The notes under the pieces were generated by a model. The model did no database searches, was not told where the DNA came from, and worked only from the letters and a program-made list of their open reading frames with translations. DNA of 64,000 bases from Phoenix dactylifera (lineage: Eukaryota > Streptophyta > Magnoliopsida > Arecales > Arecaceae), in the NCBI RefSeq assembly GCF_009389715.1, contig NW_024067981.1:186001-250000 (forward strand), written 5' to 3'. This document shows, one piece after another, positions 29,586 through 40,150 of the stretch; positions within the stretch are counted from its first letter, which is position 1; each line of letters opens with the position of its first letter. A program made the position numbers and the translations under genes.

Positions 29586-32149
29586 TAGGCCTGTTAACGA
29601 GCCGAGCCGAGCCGAGCTTGGGGAGGCTCGGGCTCGACTCGTTTCACAGAACTCGGGCTCGGGCTCGGGCTCGATACTGAGCTCTGTATTGGGCTCGAGC
29701 TCGGGCTCGCTTGGCAAAATAAAGGCTCGGGCTTGAGCTTGTAAAGCTCGTTTCAATTACAAGCCCAAGCCCGAGCTCGGGCTCGGGCTCGATACGAGCC
29801 CGTTGGTCTGTTTTTTTGTTTCCTTGAAACAACACAGAAATAATTTGAATGTATATAAAAGAAATCATAAAGTGGTAGAACCATAAACAAGTAAGAAATA
29901 GACAAGCAAGATTGGACTACAGAAGTTTCAGATTTAATTATGCCAGCATAAATTCTTTTTTGGCTCAGCGCGTTGCAGTACCATAAGACCACAGATAAAA
30001 GTGTCACAACAAATTAAGGGAAAGTATGAACACAAGTTGTTAAAAAGATGCATCATCTTAAACGAAGACATCTTAAATGGTATTCATCAGATTGGTTGCC
30101 AATAAAAAGGACAAGAAAATTTTGAATTAGACATTCATCACTGTCCTCTGCTGTTTAATTACAAAGAGAGCGCTGCATGAGCAGGCTATGGTGACCGCCA
30201 GGTGTTCTGGGTGTTGTTTGAGCTGATAACCTCCATGGCTCCATTTCAGTAACATCCTGTGGCCTGGAAGGAGAAAATTGACTATTTGACGCATCAGTTC
30301 AGCCTGTGATGCACGACAGCAACTATGGCGATGTTAACTATGGGTGTATCCTGGCTCTTTTCAAGGAACGAGCATCAGTCACTCCTCAAAGTAACCTGCT
30401 TTATTAGCTCAAATTTTGGGTTAAGAGCTTTACAGAATAAAACAAAGAACTGATGTTCCACCATCCTAAAAGGATACTCATGCACTATAAACATCTTTGC
30501 AAGAATCTCTCTTATCTTGTCTTTATCATACTTGTAAGTTGCTAGCATTGCATGACCTTGAGTAACATCAAACGACAATAAGCTTTGTTTTAACTCTTTG
30601 TCTTCGCTAGACTTAGAAAGTTTTCGAGGCATGCAAGCATTTAAATGTCTTTTGAGATGAGTTGTGGCACCCCCTTCTTCCATGCCAATTTGGCACTACA
30701 ATAATTGCATTTTGCCTTTGTGTTACCATCTACTGTTACGATTTCAAATTCAGTCCACACCTCAGATCTCTTCCTCCTGTTTGGGTCATCCCAAGATTGT
30801 TCTGTACCCATTTCTTTCATTTCATCCATTGCATCATCTTTATCAATAATATTTTCCAATTCAACAAGTTCGTTTGCACTATAAGCTGTAGAGGCATGTT
30901 GATCGATTTCATGTTGGCCATTTGACATTTCTAGAAAAATATAAACAACCAGTCAAATTACATATTTAGTACATAAGCATGCCATACAAAGCCTATTTAA
31001 GGTCAAAACAAAACCAATCAAATTTAGATGCCAATTAAATACTTGAAAGCATAACATTCAGCTCTCCTCCCAAACACGTTTTCATAAAGAAATAATAATA
31101 ACAATAATAACAGATAAACCAATCGAATCATGAGATTATAGTTAGACAACTCAAGAATGTAAGGAAATGAAAAGAATTCAGAATCATAATGCAACCTTAA
31201 GAAACCAATCGCAGACAAGGTTAGCAGAGATTCCTAAATCGTAACCCAGAAGAAAGAAACCAATCCCATAAAATAAAGGACTAAAATTTTGCCATGATTA
31301 ATTCAAGGTAAGAGCTTTGGCATGTGGGAAAAAACAAAAAGGAAAGCAAGTGCAGTCCCACGATAGCAAGAGCTATCAATAGAATACACAATCCCAGCCC
31401 AACAGCACTGATCCTAACAAGAAATCGAGAAATAATTTTGATGATACCAGACCGAAGCATACGGGGGAATTAAAAAGGAAAGAAGAACAGAATATATTAA
31501 TATCATGGGCAACATTGATCGCCAAAAAAAGAAGAGAGAAGGAGGAATAGAAACCCTTCTCGGTTCACCTTTTGGGAAATATTCTTCTTCTCCCGGCACT
31601 GATGCAGAATCACATTATGCTCATAAAAAAATCCCAATTAGCAAAAACAACGAAGATAACAGAGGAAAGCTCACTAGAAAAGTGATATGGAGAGGAGAGA
31701 GATAGGCGCAGTGAATGCCAAACAAAGGCGAAGAAGGTGGGTGACATCGGAATCCTTTGTATTCTAATCCACCGTGAGGAAAGAAGAGGGAACTCACCGT
31801 GACGCCGAGGAGGACGGAGGTCCGCGCCGGCCGCCGGGAGGAGGAATGGAGGATGGTTGGAGACTTGGAGTCTGTCTTGGAGTTGGAGAGGAGCCGAGGA
31901 GGTGAGGAGGCTTTAGAAAATTAGGAGACTAGGAGAGGCCCGAGAGGGAGAGATGGGGAGAAGGGCTTTGGCCCGTTGGATGCAGGGTTTGGTTTCCAAA
32001 TGATCTCGACCGTTGAATTTCAAACTTTAAGTCACGGGCTCGTTTAGGCTCGTGAGCTGCTCGGGCTAGAGCTCGGGCTCGGGCTTGAATTTAAACGGGC
32101 CTCATTTTGAGCTCGGGCTCGGGCTCGTTTGCCTAACGAGCCGAGCCCG

Positions 32150-32189
<40 letters not shown>

Positions 32190-32232
32190 AGCCCGAGCTG
32201 AGCCCGAGCAGCTCGGCCCGTTAACAGGCCTA
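29586..32232 (-). mobile_element. hAT DNA transposon, 2647 bp, with 8-bp target duplication
   Basis: The element begins TAGGCCTGTTAACGAGCC and ends with the complement of TAGGCCTGTTAACGGGCC, terminal inverted repeats of about 22 bp with one mismatch. The 8-bp flanks are identical: CCCCAGAT at 29578-29585 and 32233-32240. This is the diagnostic hAT signature. Both subterminal regions (to about 29815 and from about 32030) are packed with GCTCGGGCTCGG-type repeats. The minus-strand interior encodes only the N-terminal part of a transposase and lacks the C-terminal dimerisation domain, so it is non-autonomous. It is inserted in the LINE. Confidence 0.93.
30375..30928 (-). pseudogene. Truncated hAT transposase (BED zinc finger plus N-terminal domain)
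   Basis: Starting at 30928 the frame encodes an acidic N terminus and then RKRSEVWTEFEI and KAKCNYCSAKL, the first half of a BED zinc finger. A one-base shift near 30680 moves to a second frame, GGATTHLKRHLNAC, the His-His part of the finger. That continues to a block DKIREILAKMFIVHEYPFRM and VEHQFFVLFCKALNP, which is typical of plant RICESLEEPER/Ac-like hAT transposases. It ends at 30375. The catalytic core and the C-terminal dimerisation region are missing. Upstream, 31700-31950 looks like a GC-rich leader of the original gene. Confidence 0.85.
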
Positions 32233-33075
32233 CCCCAGATAAAACTCCGAAGCAGTTGCTCCAATGCCCTCAGCAAAGCCATCGGAACAATTGTATTAGA
32301 GAGCAAGTATATGGGAATAGAACTCAACACCGATCTGACTAATGTTATCCTGCCCATCATGGAGTGAGTGCTCGCCTGCCACCCCTCTAGATGCTGACGG
32401 ATCGTCATCTCCACCCCCAAACAATCACTCCTACGCAGCCGCCGGCTGGTGATGGGAATTCCCAAGTACCGCATACTGCCAACCTGCTCGCCGATCCCTA
32501 AAATCTTTGAAATGACATCTTTCACTGGAGCCTCAATCTTCGGTGAGTAGCATACCGCCGACTTGGCTAAGTTGACCCGCTGCCCTGATGCATTATAGTA
32601 CTCCCCTACAATCCAACGGATCACCTGTGCTGACCTCTTGCTCGCTCTAGCCATCAGAAAACAATCATCAGCGAATAACAAGTGGGAGATTTGGAATGTA
32701 CTTGTCCTCAGCCTATAAGGCTCCAAGGCATGGGACTCAGCAGCACTACAGAGAGATCTAGATTGGGCGTCCGAGCATAGGATAAACAACAATGGGGACA
32801 GTGGGCAACCCTGCTGCAAGCCCACTGATGGCTCAAAGAAGCACGTAGGCGTGCCATTCACCAAAATGGCAAATGAAGGTGATCGAACACAGCACATAAC
32901 CTAACTGATCCACTGGTGGTGAAAGCCAAAAATCTTCAATGTGCGTACTAGAAAGTGCCAGTCCATCCTGTTATAAGCTCTCTCCATATCTAACTTGATG
33001 CCCATCAATCCCTGCCTGCGTGAGGCCTGCCTGAGATCACACATGAACTCCTGGGCTATCAGTACATTATTAGAG

Positions 33076-36000
33076 ATACTTGAGAGTTCATTCTGTATAT
33101 GGTCTCATGTTGATACTTGAAGAGTTGATCCTTCTTCCAAGTAGTATTGTCATAGTTGCACAAAGAAAGAATAGGTTCCATATAAATGTGAGGAAGTGGA
33201 ACCCAATGAAATGATAATACCTAGGACTAAGTTAGAAGCTTTGGAATAAATTATTAAATTATAGACTTTTTTATTTAGTTTGGTGATGTTTCATTGACAA
33301 GATTATAGTTATTCACACTTAAGTCGTACAAAGTGGCAATAAGTTAGCTACAGTACGTCATATGAGTGATATAAGCAACAATGGTGTTGACGCCATTGAT
33401 ACTGGTTCAGAATTGGAAACTAATTTTTGAAGCTAGCATGCATCCGTCATGAAGGATTCCAACATTTAAGATTTTCTTCGAAAGACTAAAGACATGCATG
33501 TGCAATGCACGTGATGATTATGACTTGTAAGAAGATGCTAGACATGGAGTTATGACAAAATCTGTTATTTATTCTAGTTAAGACCTTACTTTAGAAGAAA
33601 TAGTAATCATAATTATTATATTTAAAATGTGTTCTTTGAATTAGCTGGCTTTCTCATAGAATAAATCATAGTAGTACATCAATATACAGAATTAAGGAAA
33701 TATGTATTCTTGTACTATTTAAGTTGCTTGGTTTGTTGATGTATTATTTGAGTTTCTGAAAAACAATTTTTCTTTTAAAACCAAAATTGGTGTATCTTAA
33801 TGTATACAATTGAAGTTTCATAAAGTTTAGAGGAAAAAATTTAAGAGTTAGTTTGTGGAGATTTTTTCCCTATTGCTGCTTCCCAGCACTACTCCATTAC
33901 CCATTGAGAGAACCAGTTCTCCGTGGCAATCGGGAGTTGATGCCGTATGCAGGGTGTTCACCGTATACAGGGATTGGAGCAGGGATGAGAGTGGTGCTGT
34001 GAAGCATGGTTCTTTTTCCCTCAAGGTGCAACAAAAGGGAGAGAATCTTTGCTTATACAATGCAAAATGATGAATGGAATGGTTCATGCATTCATTAATT
34101 GCTTGCCCATCATTTACTGAGGCCTTGATATTTTTGCATGCCAAGCCCCACTCACTAGCATGATAGCATGATTCTCAATGCTTCATAAATGCTAGTGGAT
34201 GGCCAAGCATAGGACTCTCGAACTTAGTTGTGCACCTAATCGTAATTTAATCTCCACTTTGATTAGTTGTGTTGTACATGCTGAATGCCTTATTAGATGG
34301 TAAAGAGAATTCTCATTATAGCAGGATGCAGTGTTTGATTGATGATGCAAATAATGCTGTTGGTGGGTCCCTGTGACTCTGTTTATTTTCAGACATTAAT
34401 CTAATAGTGATCTGTTTTCTGGATCTATTCTCTCCCTATCCTTTTTAAGAATGAAAACTTAATTTGTCAACACACACACACACACACAGAGATGGGAGGT
34501 AATTGGATATTTATTCAGGAGTTTCTTATATGTAATAATAAATTAAAAGGAGTGATTGCCATGCAAAAGTTAGGAATCAAAAGCAAATATGGTGAGACAG
34601 AGAGAGAGAGATTTAAACAAAGCTTATTCAGAAATATTGTAATGTAAAGGATAATGATGTAGGATACGCATGAGAAATGGTTTTCTCACACATTATTAGT
34701 GCATAACTAGGAATTTAATTTTTTTATTGGTGCTACAGTGTAATTATAACTCTAAGCAGGGCAAGGGAAGTGTAGATCAATGAAACATGATAGATGGAAG
34801 AGAGGAAAGTGGGGGATATGATTCTGTAACAAACAGCACAAGCTGAATTGAAGAGGGCATCAAAGTGAGCAAGTCATGATACTCTCTCGATAGTTAACAA
34901 AAAAATGCGATGATATCATAGATGCTTTATAAAGTTTGTTAAGCAAAAACTAATGGCCATTTGGAAGAACAGTGGCAGATGAAAAGTTTTCAGAAGTTTG
35001 TAACTGTCATTTTAATATGGTACAGATATGCTTTCAATGTAGGTTATTGCGAAATTTGATTGCTGAGATGTATTAGGCCATAAAATTATAATACCAGTTA
35101 ATAGATGGGATTATAGTACAAAAAGAAAATGACACAGATATGAGTACTGGATTTTAAACGAAGTGAAATGTACAAATTAATTGGCAAATTGCTGGTCTTC
35201 CCGCTATTTTCACATTCTAATGATAAATTCACACGAATGGTATTACTTGAGTTATATTATTTGATTGGTTTGCTCATGCTTCAGTACTTCATCCATATTT
35301 ATTTATTTTTTACTGTGGTCTTTGCACTCATTGCTTTCTAAGGAAGCTGATTTTGCAGATGGATGTATGATGATTTGAAGGGCAGCTTTCAGCCTGTCAC
35401 CAGTTAATGTAATGCAGCAATTTTTATGAGCAACATTGTCTAACCTGTGCATTTAGCCTTATCTATTTTTTCTCCAAGGCAGATCCTAAAATCAGGTGTG
35501 TTTTCTCTGATGCATTTTTCTTGCTTCTTATGACACTTACACTATCAGTAGAGAGAAGATACCACATTTCAGAGGGCTTCAAAAAATTTTTACCTGTGGG
35601 TTCCTTGCCCACCTACAAAGGATTCACCTGTTGAATTAGTCTTACTGATCAACAGTTTTAACCCATTGTTCAGCAAGAGCTAAATTGTCAAGAGTATTAG
35701 GATGTTCCTAATTTTGATGTTGGGCTATTATAGTGACCTTTAAATGATGGTGATCACTAGCAAAGACCCAGCTATCAGATGAATCATCAAAATTCAAAGG
35801 CAAAAACCTTTTTTTTGCGATAATCTGGTTTCCCATATTTTATAAAAATTTCTATGGCCAGCATGCGAAGTACTATGTTTCCCAGAGATATATACTTGTT
35901 TAACATATCATGGTTAGCTGGTATGCCGTGTTAGTTTTATCATTCCTTTTCAGGGCCTCATTTCAAGCCTTCGACTGATGGTACTCGTCTTTTTCTATCT

Positions 36001-37944
36001 AGCAGGTACCGAAGTGAACTGCTCTTTGGGAAGCTGACAAAAAGATTTCTAAACCCTGTTGTACATTATGTAGTTCTTTCTTTTTGAGGGGGAAATATGT
36101 AGTTCTTTTCCGAATGCAGGTTGCTGATCCCTTTGTTATTATGATCTCAAGTGCTTTCTGGTTTAGTAAACTTTCTAACAATATATCTAAATTAAAATTT
36201 CACACGAGTACTGCACCAAAATGCAAATTATTGAAAAAGAAGTGGAGGCCACAAAAGGATGTCCTAGCATGGAACTGGCTTGAGCCCCTATAAATTTTAG
36301 TTTAAATATGATCCATGTTGGCGAAAAGGAGGAGAAATCTGTGGTTGCTGACTTTTCTTTTTCTTCTTTTTTTCCCCTTTAATTTGATAGGTTGGTTCTG
36401 GTTAATTTTATTAGCTATATTTGAAAATCTTGAATTGTATGAATGGCTGGCCTGAATTTTGGCAGCTCTTCAGCTACGGCCCTGGTATGCATCTCTTGAC
36501 GCTGTGCAGGTTGAGTAGTGTTGCTAATGGATGCAGAGGATTATGTAATTGCGCAGAAGAGATTTGTAGGGGGGAAAAATGCTGTTTTGCAGGCGTTGGT
36601 GGATCCAGGTCTGTTCCACCATCCAGGTCTGCCGCGGTAATTTTACCATCGACCGGTACCGGAATTTGAGTGATAGCTTGAGGTTTGGTATGCAATATCA
36701 ATGGAACCTACTCTAGCAAAAAAAAAAAAAAAAAAAAAAATAGGAACCTCCAACTATACAGTGGCAGTGAGGGTTATAAATAATTTGCAATCTGACTGTG
36801 GAGTTATATATCGCTTTGTTAATGCATTTCATTCCAAGTGAAAAGTATCTCCGTTAGCCTCCTTGTAAATCTGAGGTGGTTCGGTACTCTAGTCAGGGAA
36901 GTCAAATACTTTCAAAGTTCTTCAAGTGAATGGCGAATAGGCCATGTTGAAGCACACTTATTATTAATCTATTCAACTACTGCTTTTAATCCAAATAAAA
37001 CCATAATCTAATGTTATTTCTTGTCAATCTTTTTGATGTAATTATTTCTTTTCAATCGAATAACATATTTGGCAATCTGAAGTAAATTGAGTAATTTGAC
37101 GTGGATGGTATCGGATGTGGCAAGCCTTAGCTAGTAAGGGCATATCAGAAAACTCATGAATCGATGCCAATAAAACATTGATGGCACATCCTGTCCATCT
37201 CTTAGCACGATAATTGTTTCTCATCATTGTATCATTTCAATACAACGTGCTATTAATTTGTTTCTTGAACGGTTCGTACATGGTGGAAGATTATCCCATC
37301 AACAGTGTTTCTGTTGGAACATATTTCTCATAATTGCATCCTTTCGTTGTAAGTACTATTGGTTTACTTCAATGGTTCATGGCCCGAAACTTCATTTCAT
37401 AGGAATATAGATGGAATCGGGCTCAACCATTGGATAGCAAGTTTGTCAGTACTATAGTAGGCTGCAGGCTATACATCAATGATATTTAAGAGTTCGATGA
37501 GTTGGGGTATTTCCGACGATTCCTAAAATAATATGATGATTTTTGAGAATTATTTATTTTATAAAATAATTACAGGAGAAAATAAATTTTATTATATTTA
37601 ATTGGTAGAAATATTATTTCAAAAAATGGCATTAGAAAACATTACTATGTTTGTTTGAAGGTAATTCTATATAGGAATATAACAAAATTTTTAACAATGC
37701 TTTTAAATAAACAATTCAACTAATAATATTTTTTTGTCGATCTATTTGTTGGCCATTTATAGCATTATATAAACAATATCAATATTGGCCATTTCAAATA
37801 TTGAAATATATTTACAGGAGTTAATAAATATTTCTAAATTTATTATACATATATTTGAAAATATATTTTTTATTATAAATAAATTTTAGTATATTTTGGC
37901 ATATAAATAAATATATTAATTATTAATAAATTCTATGTTAGATT
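33076..37944. other. Intergenic AT-rich spacer
   Basis: About 4.9 kb without a confident gene. It contains a (CA)9 microsatellite at about 34471-34488 and a 20-plus-base A tract at about 36718-36740. Two coding-like islands, 33855-34070 and 36460-36640, match nothing I recognise; the latter is described separately. The stretch 37500-37930 is very AT-rich. Confidence 0.5.
36463..36636 (+). pseudogene. Possible pair of small exons of an unknown gene
   Basis: A frame ending LRPWYASLDAVQ stops at 36509 before a GT donor. After a TTTTGCAG acceptor, 36593-36636 continues ALVDPGLFHHPGLPR and ends at another GT (GTAATT). The two join in phase. The joined peptide looks protein-like rather than random, but I cannot assign a family and find no start codon or neighbouring exons. 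It could be an exon relic. Confidence 0.25.
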
Positions 37945-39265
37945 TATTTTTTTATTTTTTTGGTAAAACGGTCGCTTACGTTAATTTGGCGTGAGTACAA
38001 CCAACTGAGTCAAGATACAAAGCATAGCCTAAAGAAAGGAGTACAACATCAGCCCATGTCCATGAGACCTCTTGGAAGTGATGGGCAGCAAAGGAGGCCA
38101 CCCAATAAGCCGCTCTGTTCGCCTCCTGGTGTACATGAGCAGTCTAAAAGAAGTCACAATCTTGCACCATCGACTGTATATTGCTAAGAAGAGGATGGTC
38201 GTCAACCTGTCACACAGCATCCTTAATCTAGTCGATCACCATAGCAGAGTTTCCTTCTAGGGTGATCTCAGTAGCCCCTAGAACAGTCCTTGCATAGGTG
38301 ATGTCCTCCCATGTCGCCCTAAGCTCCGCTCCTATGACTGTCGTGCCATAGATGTGTTGCCCTCCAGCAGCAATCAGGTGGGAATTGTGATCTCGGATCA
38401 CGAACCCCATCCCTCCTCTATCACCTCCTGCTAGCATACTACCGTCGAAGTTCACCTTGAGGTGACCTGGGGGTGGGGATTCCCAAGTGACAAGAATGAC
38501 TCTGGGTGCTATGATAGTGATATGGGAACCCTAGGTGTCCCTAATCCTCCCAAGTGAATTCGCCCTGGTGGTGTCAATAATCATGGTCACATGACAGATA
38601 GCTCTGTCCACCACAGCTCGCTGGGGTGACCTCCTCCCCTCGAAGATGTAGGCATTCCTGTATAACCAAATATAATAAGCCAGGTAAGCACAGGTGACGC
38701 CCCACTCCACCGTCCCTTGCCTCCGCATGGATACCTATAGATGATGTAGTAAATCCTTCGTCGATCCCCAAACTTGTGGTAGAGATAGTGCTGCGCTCGT
38801 CTGCACCAGCGTCGCCCAAAGGCAGTAAAGAAAAGCATGGCTAATGATCTTCTTCTCGTCAGGGCAATCCTCACACATCAAAGTCGTCCTGACGTCCCTC
38901 TTAGTCATTACACTGTAGGTTAGAAAGCATCCCCAAGCCACCTTTCAGATGAATAAAGCCACTCGAGGATGGACGCACTGCCGCTAGATCCACCTGCCCT
39001 CTATTTATCGGGTAGTCTCCCTCCCCATCATTGCCTGCAGATCTCTAGCATGCACCCTCGTCCTCCTTGTCGGAGTCCATACCAGCCTGTCCACCCCATC
39101 TCCAGTCGAGATCAGAAGCTCCAAGACCCTCTCAACTGGCTGCTCCCCGAGGACGTCCCGAATTGGCACCTCATTCCAACTGCCCGTATCAGGAGTAATC
39201 AGCTCACTAACCCTACACCCCAACAATCTCGCCGAGTCCACCATCATCGGCATCCGCCCGAGTTG
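37945..39265 (-). mobile_element. LINE 3' fragment (second copy)
   Basis: Minus-strand fragments match the LINE at 27905-33075 in kind. 39005-39253 includes LVWTPTRRTRVHARDLQAMM. 38735-38941 is a zinc-domain segment (CEDCPDEKKIISHAF). 38228-38455 is an RNase H region (MNFDGSMLAGGDRGGMGFVI). The + strand T-rich run at 37945-37960 is the poly(A) tail. The copy is 5'-truncated near 39265 and interrupted by shifts and stops. Confidence 0.8.
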
Positions 39266-39773
39266 CTAATTATTTATTAGTATTTAATATTTATTAATAA
39301 ATATTTTAATATATTAGTTAATATTAATATAAATATATGTGAGGATATTCTTATCAACAAATGATAATTTACTTTCACTCGATGGTCTAGTGAGGAAAAA
39401 TTAATACCATCTCCCTGGCGGTATTTGTTTTATGTTCTCTTTTACAACAATAGGTATGAGATCCACTATTTAGTGTATCATCTCTCTCATCTGGTTTTTT
39501 TTATCAAACATGGTAGCTTGACATGAGATTTATTTTTCTATACAAAATTATCCCCAACCAAATGAGTTCTTAAAGAAAAAAAATAATTAAAAAATTAGTT
39601 ATTGAGAAAATAAGATATATAATTTATACTATAGTTAGCGAGGAGGGAATTCATTGGACAACTCAAATTTGTAATACTGATCAAAAACCTTTTTTCGAAA
39701 AAATTGAAACAGTTTCTAGTTTAGATTTTTGGATAGAACAAAAAGACCAAGCGCTCGGTAGCTTCTCTCTCTC

Positions 39774-40150
39774 TCTTTTTTTTTTTGTACATCGGCGCCT
39801 CACACAAATTGGGTGTGAGTGCAGGCCATAAAGTCCAAGAGGAGGAAATACATCGAAGCCGACACCATGGCGTAAGTATCCCAAGCAAAGACCCCGAAGT
39901 GGTGCGCCGCAAAGAATGCCTCCTAGTCCGCCATACTATTAGCCTCTTGGAAGACATGGGTAGCCCGGTGAGAGGTACACTCTCCCAAGAGTCTGCGATG
40001 TCATGTATTAGTCGCAACCCGCCTATATCACAGCCCAACTCCTGGACCCACTCGATCACTATGGCTGAGTCCCTCTCCAGGATAATGTGATTCGTGCCTA
40101 GCACTCTCCTTGCATAGGAAACACCCTCTCATGCAGCCCGAACCTCGATG
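39774..40150 (-). mobile_element. LINE 3' fragment (third copy, RNase H end only)
   Basis: The minus strand encodes TNHIILERDSAIVIEWVQEL, the C-terminal half of the LINE RNase H. The segment begins on the + strand with a T run (39776-39786) followed by GTACATCGGCGCCTCAC, the same 3'-end motif as the copy at 27931. It is truncated to under 400 bp. Confidence 0.75.

Larger units (their letters stand above)
27905..33075 (-). mobile_element. 5'-truncated LINE (non-LTR retrotransposon), split by a hAT insertion
   Basis: The minus-strand element consists of 32241-33075 and 27905-29585. From its 5' end it carries reverse transcriptase motif A (KLDMERAYNRMDW, about 32965-33005), the FADD catalytic block (about 32664-32675), the thumb region ending LLRSFIWG, and a zf-RVT-like zinc domain (28638-28874, CEGCPGEETIGHALFTCP). 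An RNase H domain follows (VNFDSS near 28420; HVFREANSAAD near 28100). It ends in a T-rich run on the + strand (27901-27928), the poly(A) tail. In-frame stops are present, for example just before the VLCQPTSSGGLG block and before VMCC. Endonuclease and ORF1 are absent, consistent with 5' truncation. Removing the hAT and one copy of the 8-bp duplication reconnects the frame. Confidence 0.88.

Noticed and set aside
32133-32232. Apparent extension of the LINE reverse transcriptase frame with an Arg/Gly-Leu repeat tail
   Set aside because: The tail is translation of the hAT subterminal repeats; the LINE itself breaks at 32240.
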